Source: Bog-473 sp963764305 (GTDB taxonomy: Bacteria; Actinomycetota; Acidimicrobiia; Acidimicrobiales; RAAP-2). From it: DNA of 64,000 bases. Shown in pieces: positions 1 through 8,430 of this stretch. How positions within the stretch are numbered: position 1 is the stretch's first letter; every line of letters starts with the position of its first letter. The DNA is taken from positions 511,604-575,603 of the forward strand of contig CAVXSD010000001.1 of assembly GCA_963764305.1 (NCBI GenBank), written 5' to 3'. A model generated the notes under the pieces. The model had not been told where the DNA came from and searched no databases. It was given only the letters and a program-made list of their open reading frames with translations. The position numbers and the translations under genes are program-made.

Positions 1-1166
1 GTGTTGCCCGCCCAGGCCCAGGCCCACGCGTAGTGGTTGTACGTGGTGAAGCCGCCCCAGTCGTCGTAGTGGGCGAGGTTCTCGGCCACCGACTCCCGGA
101 TGTGCGCGGTGAACCGGTGCTCGTTGAAACTGCCGGCCCGGCCACCCTCCGCGCTGGCGCCGTTGTCCGAGAAGACCAGAACGAGGGTGTTGTCCATCGC
201 CCCCAGGCCCTCCAGCGAGGAGAGGACGCGGCCGATCTGGGCGTCGGTGTGGGTCAAGAAGCCGGCGAAGACCTCTTGCTGGCGGGCGAGCATGCGCCGC
301 TCCTCGGCCGGGATCTCGTCCCACGACTGCACCCATTCGGGCCGCTCCGTGAGCACCGTGGCGCCCGGCACGATCCCCGACGCGCACTGGCGGGCGAACA
401 CCTCGTCGCGCCAGGCGTCCCACCCCTTGTCGAACACACCACGGTACGGGTCGACCCACTCGGGCGCCACATGGTGCGGGGCGTGCATGGCGCCGAGTGC
501 GAAGTAGAGGAAGAACGGCTTGCCCGGCGCGCCCTGCTGCTGGTCCAGCACCATGCGTACGGCCTGATCAGCCAGGTCCTCGGTCAGGTGGTAGCCCTCC
601 TCGGGCCGCCGGGGTGGCTCGATGTAGTGGTTGTCACAGACGAGGTTCGGGGTCCAGTGGTTGGTGTCGCCCTGCAGGAAGCCGTAGTAGCGCTCGAAGC
701 CCAGCCCGAGCGGCCAGGTGTCGAACGGCCCGGCCGCCGAACGCTGCCAGCGAGGCGTGAGATGCCACTTGCCGACAGCCATGGTCGAGTACCCGGCGTC
801 GCGCAGGAGGCGGGGGAGGGTGGCGGCGGTATCGGGCAGGCGGGCGTGGTAGCCCGGGAAAGCCAGCGGAATGTCGGCCAGGAAGCCCATCCCGACCGCG
901 TGGTGGTTGCGGCCGGTGAAGAACGACGCCCTGGTCGGTGAGCACAGGGAGGTGACGTGGAACCGGTTGAACGGCGCGCCCTGTGCCGCCAGGCCGTCGA
1001 GGTGTGGCGTCCCGATGTCCGAGCCGAAGGCGCCCAGGTGGCCGAAGCCGGTGTCGTCGAGCACGATGGCGATGATGTTGGGCGCGCCACTCGGCGGCTT
1101 GGGGTCGTGGGGGAAACGGGGCGTCGACTCGGCCGCGGTGAAGCCGATCTGCTGGGGCTCGTCCAT
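1..1166 (-). CDS. Sulfatase / arylsulfatase, C-terminus outside the window
   Basis: Alkaline-phosphatase-superfamily sulfatase that would hydrolyse a sulfate ester. From the ATG the protein begins MDEPQQIGFT. The metal-binding acidic pair lies in NIIAIVLDDTGFG (about residues 30-42). The sulfatase signature SLCSPTRASFFTGR follows; Cys75 of C-S-P-T-R is the residue normally converted to formylglycine. No signal peptide is visible, so it is probably cytoplasmic. The reading frame stays open to the left edge (about 388 codons), so the C-terminal domain is missing here only because the window ends. It is transcribed divergently from the small membrane-protein gene to its right. The natural substrate cannot be told from the sequence. 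Confidence 0.85.
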   Translation of the reverse strand, partial: MDEPQQIGFTAAESTPRFPHDPKPPSGAPNIIAIVLDDTGFGHLGAFGSDIGTPHLDGLAAQGAPFNRFHVTSLCSPTRASFFTGRNHHAVGMGFLADIPLAFPGYHARLPDTAATLPRLLRDAGYSTMAVGKWHLTPRWQRSAAGPFDTWPLGLGFERYYGFLQGDTNHWTPNLVCDNHYIEPPRRPEEGYHLTEDLADQAVRMVLDQQQGAPGKPFFLYFALGAMHAPHHVAPEWVDPYRGVFDKGWDAWRDEVFARQCASGIVPGATVLTERPEWVQSWDEIPAEERRMLARQQEVFAGFLTHTDAQIGRVLSSLEGLGAMDNTLVLVFSDNGASAEGGRAGSFNEHRFTAHIRESVAENLAHYDDWGGFTTYNHYAWAWAWAGN

Positions 1167-1228
1167 GGGTCCAGAGGGTAGACCGTCGGCCGCCCGTGAC
1201 CTCGCACGCAGGGCTAACGTGGCAGCCG

Positions 1229-1513
1229 ATGCAGGGTCACGTTCCCGGACCGCCTCAGCCCCATTTCCCTGCGGGCCTGGGCCCGTTCATCGGGTACCTG
1301 GCCACCCGCGAGCCCCGACCGCTCGACGACCGGCCTCCCGAGGAACCGGCGTGGGCGGATGCCGACGGCACCCTGCTCGACCAGTTCGCCGACGTAGGCG
1401 ACTGGGAGCCGATGCACCGGCCGCTCATGAAGGTGATGGCGGTCATCGTGTCCCTCTCGCTGCTCGTGGCCGGCGTGGGCACCGTGCTCGAGGTCCTGCT
1501 CTCGGCTCACTGA
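1229..1513 (+). CDS. Small tail-anchored membrane protein, hypothetical
   Basis: A 94-residue protein from ATG; a GTG 33 bp upstream in frame is an alternative start. The first 65 residues are Pro-rich and acidic, with an RPLDDRPPEEPAW stretch. They are followed by one hydrophobic segment (VMAVIVSLSLLVAGVGTVLEVLL) close to the C-terminus, as expected for a single-pass tail-anchored protein. I do not recognise the family. The stop codon overlaps the end of the convergent beta-propeller gene by 7 bp, so the two 3' ends are packed tail to tail. Short Pro-rich plus one-TM proteins of this kind are common in actinobacteria, but the role is unknown. Confidence 0.55.
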   Translation: MQGHVPGPPQPHFPAGLGPFIGYLATREPRPLDDRPPEEPAWADADGTLLDQFADVGDWEPMHRPLMKVMAVIVSLSLLVAGVGTVLEVLLSAH

Positions 1514-3114
1514 TTCCGCGTCCCGCCTCGTCGACGTCGCAGGAGCCAGGTCAGACCACCGACGACGGCGAGGCCGCCCAAAATGGCCGCGACGATGACC
1601 CAAGGATTGGTGGAGCCCGGCTGTGCCGGCTGTGCCGCCGCCGTTGTCGTCCGCCCGGTCGTGGTCGTCGTCGTGGTGCTGGCCACGGGAGCTGACGACG
1701 CCGGGAAGGCCACGACGTGGTCCGCCGACGTCGCCAGCAGCAGGCCGGCTCCGACGGACGGGGTGGGGAAGTGGTTGGCGGCCGCACCGATGCTCACCCG
1801 CTTCTGGACCGTGCCGGACGACGGGTTGAGGCCGTAGAGGACGCCGTCGGCGCCGATGGTCCAGACGAGCCCCCCGGCGACCACCGGTGGCCCGCCGCCG
1901 ACCGAGGCGCTCCAGAGGGGACGGAGCCCGGCGGGGGTGGCCGAGACCCGGACGGCAATCGGGCCGCTCAGGCAGGGCAGGTAGACGGTCGTCCCCACGA
2001 CGGCGACGCCACCGTCGATGTCGCTGCCACAGGCATTACCGAGTTTGGCTTGCTGGCCGCCGACTCCGCCCAGGCTCGACCCGTTCAGCAGGAAGACGAT
2101 GCGCGCCTTCCCGGCCACCACCACCTGGCCCCCGCTGAGTAGCGCCGTCGCCGTCGACATGTCGAGGTCGTCCGCGTTGTCGGACGGCCACGACGAGGGC
2201 GCGAAGTACTGCTCCAACGCGAGGGATGGCGAGAGTTGGAGCACCGAGTCGCTGTGGTCGTAGGCGTGACTGGAGGAGTACACCGAGCCGTTGCCCACGG
2301 TGACCCAGATGTTGCCGCTGGCGTCGACCACCGGGGCCGCGCCGCCCATCCAGACGGCACCCTGACTCTCGCCGGGGGCCGAGTCGACCCCGAACGTCGC
2401 GGGCTTCCCACCAGCCTCGGGCACGGACAGCACCCATCCGTGGTACGGCGAGCAATCCCCGTAATTCCCGCCGTAGCCGAAGACGACGCGGCCGGCATCG
2501 AGCGTCAGCCCCGTACGCTGGAGGAGCGCGGCCGGCGTAGAGCCCGACGGATCGACGTTCTGGTTCAACTCCACCCTCCCGGTGGCCGTGCTGAGCCCGA
2601 CCAGCTGGTGTGCGGGCCTGCCGTGCACCAGTTCGTCGGCCACCACGAACAGCTCGCCGCGCGCCTGGTCCACCACCGGCGTGCCGGTGATCCCGACCGT
2701 GGGCGAGATGTTGCCGCAGGGGAGCGACCCTGAAGGCACGGGCGTGGCGAGGTGCGTCGACCACACCACGGCGCCCGTTGTCGCCGAGAGCGCGTCGAGA
2801 GTGTCGTTCTCCGTGGCCACGAAGACCCGTCCCCCCGAGACGAGCGGTTCCCCGTAGAGCTCTCCGTCGAGCGCCGGCGACGTCCAGGCACGCGAGGAGA
2901 CGTCGACAGCGGTGATGGACGCGGCGACCCCGCTCCCTGTGGGGTCGCCGTGGTAGACGGTCCAGGACGGAGCCGCCGCGGACTGCAACGGGACGGTTGT
3001 CGTCGTCGGCTCGGTCGTCGTCGTCGATGCGCCCAACGAAGGTGCGCCCCCCACGAGGGCGATCAGTGCGAGGGCGATCAGTGCGAGGGCGGTCCCGATG
3101 GAGAGCCGCGTCAC
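1507..3114 (-). CDS. Secreted, membrane-anchored PQQ-like beta-propeller protein
   Basis: 535 residues. The N-terminal hydrophobic signal (LALIALALIALVGGAPSLGA) is followed by a Thr-rich linker. The body carries repeated PQQ-propeller blades such as VFVATENDTLDALSATTGAV and LVWTIGADGVLYGLNPSSGT. After a second Thr/Pro/Gln-rich linker come a C-terminal transmembrane helix (WVIVAAILGGLAVVGGLTWLL) and a basic RRRRGG tail. This is the layout of an outward-facing propeller held on the membrane. The family includes BamB-like scaffolds and PQQ dehydrogenases; I see no PQQ-enzyme catalytic residues I can defend, so a scaffold or binding role is more likely. It may share transcription with the sugar ABC genes to its right, since all run the same way, with 46 bp to the permease. 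Confidence 0.7.
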   Translation of the reverse strand: MTRLSIGTALALIALALIALVGGAPSLGASTTTTEPTTTTVPLQSAAAPSWTVYHGDPTGSGVAASITAVDVSSRAWTSPALDGELYGEPLVSGGRVFVATENDTLDALSATTGAVVWSTHLATPVPSGSLPCGNISPTVGITGTPVVDQARGELFVVADELVHGRPAHQLVGLSTATGRVELNQNVDPSGSTPAALLQRTGLTLDAGRVVFGYGGNYGDCSPYHGWVLSVPEAGGKPATFGVDSAPGESQGAVWMGGAAPVVDASGNIWVTVGNGSVYSSSHAYDHSDSVLQLSPSLALEQYFAPSSWPSDNADDLDMSTATALLSGGQVVVAGKARIVFLLNGSSLGGVGGQQAKLGNACGSDIDGGVAVVGTTVYLPCLSGPIAVRVSATPAGLRPLWSASVGGGPPVVAGGLVWTIGADGVLYGLNPSSGTVQKRVSIGAAANHFPTPSVGAGLLLATSADHVVAFPASSAPVASTTTTTTTGRTTTAAAQPAQPGSTNPWVIVAAILGGLAVVGGLTWLLRRRRGGTRNQ

Positions 3115-3160
3115 CCCGGTTCACCTCCAGCCGGCATTCGCCCTGTGGGCCGCCGCGGCC

Positions 3161-4459
3161 TCAGCCTCCCGCACCCGAGCGGCCACGGCGCCGGAGGGTG
3201 GCGTCGACGGCGACGGCGACGAGGAGGACGACTGCGGTCGCAACGTCAGTCCCCGCGGTGGTGATGTTCAACAGGGCGAGCCCGTTGTTCAGGGTCGCGA
3301 TCACGAGTCCGCCGAGCAGCGGGTGGATGGGTTTGCCGTAACCACCGAAGAGGCTGGCCCCGCCGATGACTGCGGCGGCGACGGCGTAGAGCACGTACGT
3401 GCCGCCGTCGAAACCGATCGTGATGGAGCCGAGGCGGGATGCGTAGACCACGGCCGCCAGGCCGGCGGTGAAGCTGCACAGTGCGAAGGCGATGGTCCGG
3501 ATCCGAGCCACGTGGATGCCGGCCCGGCGTGCCGCCTCGGGGCTCGCGCCGATGGCATACATGTAGCGCCCGAGCCGGGTCCGGGCGAGCAGGAACGAGT
3601 TGGCCATGAGTATGACCAGGACGAAGGGGATGACCCACGGCACCCCGGAGACCGGGGCTGCCGTGATGCCCCGGTTGCGGTTGCAGATGAAGACCAGGAT
3701 GGCGCCGGCAACCGCGACCGATCCGACCGTCAGGAGCGTGATGCTGAGCGGTGGCGTGGTGAGTCCCTGGGCGCGGCGGCGCGAGGTCCGGACGACAGCG
3801 ACGATCGCGTAGAGGGCGACGAGGACGAAGAGGAGGATCCACCCCGCGGCCGGGGTCATGGTGCCGCTGACGAGGTCGTCGATGACGTTGTTCGAGACCG
3901 TGATCACACCGCCGACGGCACCCTTGTCGCTGTCGAAGACGAAGATCAGGACACCCTGCCAGCCGAGCAGGCCGGCGAGGGTCACCACGAACGACGGGAT
4001 CCGCAGCCGGGTGATGATGGTGCCCTGGAAGGCGCCGATCAGGGCGCACGCTGCCAGGCCGACGATCACCCCCGCCCACCAGACCCAGTTCTGCGGCGCA
4101 CTGATCAGGGCCATGGCGATGGACGCTCCGACGGCACCGACGAAGCCGACCGAGAGGTCGATCTCGCTGAGGATCAGGGCATACAGCTCGGCCATTCCCA
4201 GCAGAATGATGAAGGTCGACTGGACGAAGAGGTTGACGATGTTGGTCGAGGTCAGGAAGGCGCTCGACTTCACCGTGAAGAAGATGCTGATGACGAGGAG
4301 CCCGATGATGATGGGCAGCGCGCCGCTCTCGCCGCCACGGATGCGCTTCCACCACGCCCTCAGGTAGTCCGGGAGGGAGTCTGCGAGGACGTCGGGCGCC
4401 AGGACGACCAGCTCGTCGGGGGCGATGGCGCTTTCGGGGGTGCTGGCCGTCTCGGTCAT
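3161..4459 (-). CDS. Sugar ABC transporter permease (xylose/ribose type)
   Basis: 432 residues and about ten hydrophobic segments, beginning at LPIIIGLLVISIFFTV. It contains the family hallmark NIVNLFVQSTFIILLGMAELYALILSEIDLSVGFVGAVGAS and a late HVARIRTIAFALCSFTAGLAAVVYAS loop, as in RbsC/XylH-type permeases (BPD_transp_2). The extended loop around residues 165-260 makes it closer in layout to XylH than to RbsC. It forms the membrane channel of the importer whose ATPase lies 7 bp upstream and whose binding protein is next. Substrate is inferred to be a monosaccharide from the XylF-like binding protein; the exact sugar is unknown. Confidence 0.85.
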   Translation of the reverse strand: MTETASTPESAIAPDELVVLAPDVLADSLPDYLRAWWKRIRGGESGALPIIIGLLVISIFFTVKSSAFLTSTNIVNLFVQSTFIILLGMAELYALILSEIDLSVGFVGAVGASIAMALISAPQNWVWWAGVIVGLAACALIGAFQGTIITRLRIPSFVVTLAGLLGWQGVLIFVFDSDKGAVGGVITVSNNVIDDLVSGTMTPAAGWILLFVLVALYAIVAVVRTSRRRAQGLTTPPLSITLLTVGSVAVAGAILVFICNRNRGITAAPVSGVPWVIPFVLVILMANSFLLARTRLGRYMYAIGASPEAARRAGIHVARIRTIAFALCSFTAGLAAVVYASRLGSITIGFDGGTYVLYAVAAAVIGGASLFGGYGKPIHPLLGGLVIATLNNGLALLNITTAGTDVATAVVLLVAVAVDATLRRRGRSGAGG

Positions 4460-4466
4460 GGGCGCA

Positions 4467-5264
4467 TCACCCCGCCGCTTCTGCTCGGGATGACTGCCCC
4501 GTCGTCATGTAGTCGACGATGACCTGGCGGTCGAACCCTTCGGCGGGACCTGAGGCCACCATCTGGCCCAGGTACAGGATAGAGATCTGGTCAGCTACCT
4601 CGAAGACGTCGTTGAGGTTGTGCGAAATGAGGATGACCGCGGTGCCCTGGCCCGACAATCGGGTGATCAACTCGAGCACCATCTTGGTCTGCGCCACGCC
4701 GAGGGCGGCGGTGGGCTCGTCCATGATCACGAGCTTGGCGGCCTGCATCACGGCCTTGGCCACCGCCACGGACTGGCGCTGGCCGCCGGACAACGATGCC
4801 ACCGGCTGGCGGATGGAGCGGACCGTCGTGACGTGGAGATCCGTCAGGGTCTGGCGCGCCGCGATCTCCATGGAGGACTCGTCGAGCAGCCCGTGACGCC
4901 GCGTCTCGTGCCCGAGGAACATGTTCTGCACGATGTCGAGGTTGTCGCACAGCGCCAGGTCCTGGTAGATCGTCGTGATCCCCACCGCCTCGGCGTCGTT
5001 GGGTGAGTGGAAGCGCACGTGTTGGCCCTCCCAGAAGATGTCCCCGTCGGAGGGTTCCCACAAGCCGGAGACCGTCTTGATGAGCACTGACTTGCCGGCG
5101 CCGTTGTCGCCGGCAAGGGCGGTGACCTTGCCGGGCGGCACCGTGAAGTTGACCCCGTTGAGCGCCCGGACGGCCCCGAAGACCTTGCTCACACCCCGCA
5201 GTTCGAGCAGTGGTGCACCCTCTGCCACTGTCGGTACCCCCTGTCGCGCCGTCACGTCGAGCAT
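4467..5264 (-). CDS. Sugar ABC transporter ATP-binding protein, single NBD
   Basis: 265 residues. Walker A is GDNGAGKS (about 52-59), the Q-loop lies in TTIYQDLALCDNLDI, the signature is LSGGQRQSVAVAKAV, and Walker B is KLVIMDEPTAALG, followed by the H-loop ILISHNL. The sequence resembles one half of RbsA/XylG/MglA-type ATPases, which usually carry two fused NBDs (about 500 residues). Here only one domain is present, so it presumably works as a homodimer. It sits between the binding-protein and permease genes, 7 bp before the latter, and all three run in one direction. A strong hairpin in the gap upstream probably lowers its expression relative to the binding protein. Confidence 0.88.
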   Translation of the reverse strand: MLDVTARQGVPTVAEGAPLLELRGVSKVFGAVRALNGVNFTVPPGKVTALAGDNGAGKSVLIKTVSGLWEPSDGDIFWEGQHVRFHSPNDAEAVGITTIYQDLALCDNLDIVQNMFLGHETRRHGLLDESSMEIAARQTLTDLHVTTVRSIRQPVASLSGGQRQSVAVAKAVMQAAKLVIMDEPTAALGVAQTKMVLELITRLSGQGTAVILISHNLNDVFEVADQISILYLGQMVASGPAEGFDRQVIVDYMTTGQSSRAEAAG

Positions 5265-5277
5265 CGACCTCCCATGG

Positions 5278-5308
5278 CCGACCCCCCGCCTTGGGAACGG
5301 GGGGTCGG
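5278..5308 (-). terminator. Intra-operon hairpin after the binding-protein gene
   Basis: Perfect 11-bp inverted repeat CCGACCCCCCG / CGGGGGGTCGG around a 9-nt loop, located between the solute-binding-protein stop and the ATPase start. No T-run follows on the minus strand. It is therefore better seen as an RNA-stabilising or attenuating stem, as often found after binding-protein genes in ABC operons, than as a full intrinsic terminator. Confidence 0.6.
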
Positions 5309-5367
5309 TCCGGAAGTACTTCTATGGGAGCGACACTACCCAGCCGGGCAGCGCAATCCAATGATGG

Positions 5368-6564
5368 CTACGGCGTGATGCCCGCCGCCGTGCAGTCGCT
5401 CGCGTACTGGCCGGCGCAGAGTTGCGCCGCCGGCACGAAGTTGTCCTTCACCACCGTGGAGTTCATGTTCTTCGTCGTGACCCACCTCGGCGTCTCGAGG
5501 ACAGAGGGGACGCTCACGTTGGCCGTGGTGTCCTGGGTCTTGCCGTTGACCAGTGATGACGGGGGCTTGACCCCGGCACGCAGGTACAAGGCCAGGGCCA
5601 CTGCGGCCTGGGCCTCGAGGTAGATCGGCTTGTACACGGTGCCGCACTGGTAGCCGGACAGCACGTTCTGCAGGCCCGTCAGCTGGGCGTCCTGCCCCGT
5701 AGTGGGGAAGCTCTTCGGCTTGACGTGGAGCGACTGCAGGTACGTGATGACGGCGGCTGCGTTCGCGTCGTTGGGGATCAGCGCCGCGTTGGTGTTCGGG
5801 TGCGCCGTGTAGACGGCCTGGAACTCGGTCTCGGACGTCGGCGCGTCCCAGGACCCGGCCGTGTGGGCCACGGCCGTCCACTTGCCCGACTTGAACAGCG
5901 GGTTGATGACCGAGTCGGAGCCCTGTGCGAACAGCGTGGCGTTGTTGTCCGTCACCGCACCGTGCATGACGACGACCTGCGGCTTGGAGACCTTCCACGC
6001 CTTGACGCAGCTCACGAGTCCGGCACCTTGGAGCTTGCCGACCGTCACGTTGTTGAAGCTGACGTAGTAGGCGCGAGTGCCGCCCAGGGTCAGGCGGTCG
6101 TAGTCGACGACCTTCACGCCGCGGGACTTGGCGTAGCTCTCGATCTGGGCTCCCACTCCCGAGTCGAGCGGGTCGACCAGCAGCACGGTGGCGCCGTTCG
6201 CGATGTCGGTCTGGGCGTCGGTGAGCTGGGTGGCGTCGCTCCCGAGGGCGTTCTGCACGACGTAGTTCGACGAGCTCACGCCGGCCGTCTGCAGGGCCTT
6301 GGTGATGTCCGGCTGGTCGAACTCGACGTAGCGCGTCGAGCTGGTGGTGTCGGGCAAGATCGCGGCGACCTTCCCGTGGCCGGCAGCAGCGAGCCCCTTG
6401 AACGCCTTCATGACGGTGAAGCTGTTGGTGAACGAACTGGTCGAGATGTTGGACGGCCCGCTCGCACGAACCGAGGCCGAAGCCCCTCCGCCCCCTACGC
6501 CGACCAGCGTCGCCGACAACACGAGGGACAGCCCCCCGAGCATGCCTGCTCTGCTGAAACGCAC
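5368..6564 (-). CDS. Sugar ABC transporter substrate-binding protein, XylF-like
   Basis: 398 residues. The signal peptide is about residues 1-31 (RAGMLGGLSLVLSATLVGVGGGGASASVRA). The mature part is a Peripla_BP_4-type sugar binder: KVAAILPDTTSSTRYVEFDQPDI, then ATVLLVDPLDSGVGAQIESYAKSRGVKVVDYDRL, then VVVMHGAVTDNNATLFAQGSDSV and ALIPNDANAAAVITYLQ. This order matches xylose-binding XylF proteins. It is the first gene of the minus-strand operon with the ATPase and permease. The start is followed by MRFSRAG and lies some 150 bp from the decayed ROK kinase. A TTGCAA-rich stretch in that gap may be the regulatory region. Xylose or another aldose is the likely ligand, but this is family inference. 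Confidence 0.85.
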   Translation of the reverse strand: MRFSRAGMLGGLSLVLSATLVGVGGGGASASVRASGPSNISTSSFTNSFTVMKAFKGLAAAGHGKVAAILPDTTSSTRYVEFDQPDITKALQTAGVSSSNYVVQNALGSDATQLTDAQTDIANGATVLLVDPLDSGVGAQIESYAKSRGVKVVDYDRLTLGGTRAYYVSFNNVTVGKLQGAGLVSCVKAWKVSKPQVVVMHGAVTDNNATLFAQGSDSVINPLFKSGKWTAVAHTAGSWDAPTSETEFQAVYTAHPNTNAALIPNDANAAAVITYLQSLHVKPKSFPTTGQDAQLTGLQNVLSGYQCGTVYKPIYLEAQAAVALALYLRAGVKPPSSLVNGKTQDTTANVSVPSVLETPRWVTTKNMNSTVVKDNFVPAAQLCAGQYASDCTAAGITP

Positions 6565-6715
6565 ATTGTCTCCTTATGTCCTGGTCCGCCCATTTGGGCG
6601 AGCCCCCTTTGTTCCTGCGCTCTCCCCCTAGGTTGCGGGTTCGATTGCAGTTTGGTTGCAACTTCGAGAACGATACAGACGTCTCCAGGTCCGTGCTGGG
6701 CATTGCCTGAGAAAA
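6565..6715 (-). promoter_or_regulatory. Probable promoter/operator region of the sugar ABC operon
   Basis: The gap upstream of the binding-protein gene holds a GATTGCA (6643-6649) and a GTTGCAA (6655-6661); a third GTTGCAATC lies at 6729-6737 at the edge of the ROK remnant. Such short half-palindromic TTGCAA repeats suit a LacI- or ROK-type sugar regulator. The repeat is short, so this is only a suggestion. Confidence 0.25.
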
Positions 6716-7275
6716 TTATGCAAGGTGGGTTGCAATCAGCCAGCCGGCCGCTCCGGACAGACCGGCATCGTCCCCGAGGGCCGACCGCACGATCGTCAGG
6801 TCGTCGGGATGGCGACCCCCCCGGCGCAGGACCAATTCGCGGAGCGGTCCGAAGAACTCCTCCTGCCTGCCCAGCCCTCCACCGATCACGACGGTGCCTG
6901 GGGGAGAATGACATGACCAGGTTCGACACGCCGGCCGCACACGTCGTGATCGCCCCCTGCCAGATCGCCGCCGCCCGCGTGTCCCCCCGGCCGCCGCGGC
7001 CTGGACCTCTTGCGCCTCGAGCGGCCCGAGCCCGGGCTCCCGGGCGAGACGGGCCACCCCGCTACCCGATCCCAGTTCCTCGAGGGTGCACGGCGTTCCC
7101 TCCTGCCAGGCGACGCTCTGCCGCCACTGACCCGATGAGGTCGATCAACGAAGCCGGCACGTCGGCCTCATTTGGCGTGGGAACGGATCGGCGCAGCAGC
7201 ACCGCACCCCGCGGGTCCACCAGGGCGGCGCGCATCTGCGTCCCCCGATGTCGGCGGCGAGCACAGGTGGTGACG
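6716..7275 (-). pseudogene. Decayed ROK-family sugar kinase
   Basis: Pieces of a ROK (glucokinase-like) protein appear in order but in three frames. The N-terminus VLAADIGG loses frame by one base inside the phosphate-binding DIGGT motif. It continues in the next frame as TQMRAALVDPRGAVLLRRSVPTPNEADVPASLIDLIGS and ends in a stop after about 70 residues. After a large deletion of the catalytic core (no ExGH or zinc CxCG motif), the C-terminal part resumes as LEELGSGSGVARLAREPG. After another disrupted stretch it ends with GTVVIGGGLGRQEEFFGPLRELVLRRG to the stop. A whole ROK protein is about 300 residues; only about 190 codons remain. It lies beside the sugar importer and probably once phosphorylated the imported sugar. 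Confidence 0.75.
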
Positions 7276-7325
7276 TCACTCCGGGACCCGCATGCCCGCC
7301 AGTCTTCCTCGTCGCGCCGCGGTTC

Positions 7326-7607
7326 CTATGCCTCGGCCTCACCGGGACCGTATCCCGCCTTGCGCAGAAGACGGCGCAAGTTGGTCAGCTGATCCGCATC
7401 GATGTCCTTGTGGCGTTGCGGATCGAAGGACTCGCTCTCGCTCCCGATGGTGACGACGACATGACCCTTGTGGCTTTCGTTGACGGTTGCCACCGCGTTG
7501 AGCAGCGACAGGATCGAGTGCCACTCGATGTTGTGACTCAGCGGGTGCCGGAAGATCTGCGCCAGGGTGTCCCGCTGATGGCTGTTCAAGTGCCCGGGTT
7601 GTCCCAC
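7326..7607 (-). CDS. Conserved hypothetical protein, HicA-like size
   Basis: 93 residues, beginning MGQPGHLNSHQRDTLAQIFRHPLSHNIEWHSILSLLNAVATV, then a beta-rich HVVVTIGSESESF and a C-terminal FDPQRHKDIDADQLTNLRRLLRKAGYGP. I recognise the pattern as a small conserved actinobacterial protein ('HRDTLxxIFxHPxxxNIEWxxVxSLL'). The alternation of helix, short beta strands and a conserved His is reminiscent of the HicA/dsRBD-like fold, but that is a guess and no HicB partner lies beside it. It stands alone between the ROK remnant and the phosphoribosyltransferase, reading toward the remnant. Confidence 0.65.
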   Translation of the reverse strand: MGQPGHLNSHQRDTLAQIFRHPLSHNIEWHSILSLLNAVATVNESHKGHVVVTIGSESESFDPQRHKDIDADQLTNLRRLLRKAGYGPGEAEA

Positions 7608-7739
7608 GTGGGCTCCTCTCGTCCCGCGGCTCGTCCCGCGGCGCCCGGCGAACGGGCCGCTGACCCATCCTCGCAGCTGTGGTCGTGGGCCGAATGGCCA
7701 CTGCGCAGGCCCCAGCTCTGGTGGAGACGAGGGGGGAGG

Positions 7740-7777
7740 GGGAGACTGGGCCGGTCAAGGGAGACTGGGCCGGTCAA
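7740..7777 (+). repeat. Two tandem 19-bp repeats before the phosphoribosyltransferase
   Basis: GGGAGACTGGGCCGGTCAA occurs twice back to back. It ends at an AAGGAGGTGATG Shine-Dalgarno-rich stretch 14-16 bp before the ATG at 7792. The second copy merges into the ribosome binding site, so slippage here could alter the leader length. Confidence 0.8.
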
Positions 7778-7791
7778 GGAGGTGATGGATC

Positions 7792-8430
7792 ATGTTCCGC
7801 GATCGGGTGGATGCCGGTCGTCACCTGGCCGCCCTGGCGAAGGGCGCCGGCCTCGGGGGAACCGACGTCGTGGTGCTGGGGTTGCCCCGGGGCGGGGTTC
7901 CCGTCGCCGGCGAGGTCGCACGCGTGCTGGGAGTCCCGCTCGATGTCATCGTCGTGAGGAAGCTCGGGGTCCCTTTCCAGCCCGAGCTGGCCATGGGCGC
8001 CATCGGCGAGGACGGCGTGCGCGTGGAGAACGACGATGTCATGGGGTCACGCGCCCTCGCCCTCGTCGACGTGGACAGGATCGAGCGGGCGGAACGGGTG
8101 GAGCTCGACCGGCGCGTGCAGCGGTACCGGAGGGACCATCCACGACTCGACCTGCGCGGCCGGTGCGCCGTCGTCGTGGATGACGGCATCGCCACGGGCT
8201 CGACGGCGCAGGCGGCCTGCCGGGTCGCCTGTAGCCACGGTGCGACGCGCGTCGTCCTCGCCGTGCCCGTCGCGCCTCCCGCCGCGATCCTGGCCCTGGG
8301 CGAGGTCTGCGACGAGATGCTGTGCGTGGCGGCCCCGGAGCCGTTCGACGCAGTGGGGACGTGGTACCGGGACTTCTCCCCGACCTCGGACGACGAGGTC
8401 GTCGAGGTGCTCCGCCGGCTTCACCCGTAG
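7792..8430 (+). CDS. Phosphoribosyltransferase-domain protein
   Basis: 212 residues with the PRTase fold. The N-terminal VVVLGLPRGGVPVAGEVARVLGVPLDVIVVRKLGVPFQPELAMGAIGEDG is followed by the PRPP-binding loop RCAVVVDDGIATGSTAQAAC (about residues 124-143). These 'GLPRGGVPVA...RKLG.P..PE.A.GA' proteins are common stand-alone PRTase-like proteins whose acceptor base is not established. A strong AAGGAGGTGATG site precedes the ATG, supporting this start. The last 10 bp overlap the 3' end of the convergent TIG-domain gene. The protein is probably cytoplasmic and its physiological reaction is unknown. Confidence 0.8.
   Translation: MFRDRVDAGRHLAALAKGAGLGGTDVVVLGLPRGGVPVAGEVARVLGVPLDVIVVRKLGVPFQPELAMGAIGEDGVRVENDDVMGSRALALVDVDRIERAERVELDRRVQRYRRDHPRLDLRGRCAVVVDDGIATGSTAQAACRVACSHGATRVVLAVPVAPPAAILALGEVCDEMLCVAAPEPFDAVGTWYRDFSPTSDDEVVEVLRRLHP

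Noticed and set aside
3098..4522. 474-codon plus-strand frame opposite the permease
   Set aside because: It is the complement of a well supported membrane-protein gene and has the Asp/Gly/Arg-rich composition of a shadow frame.
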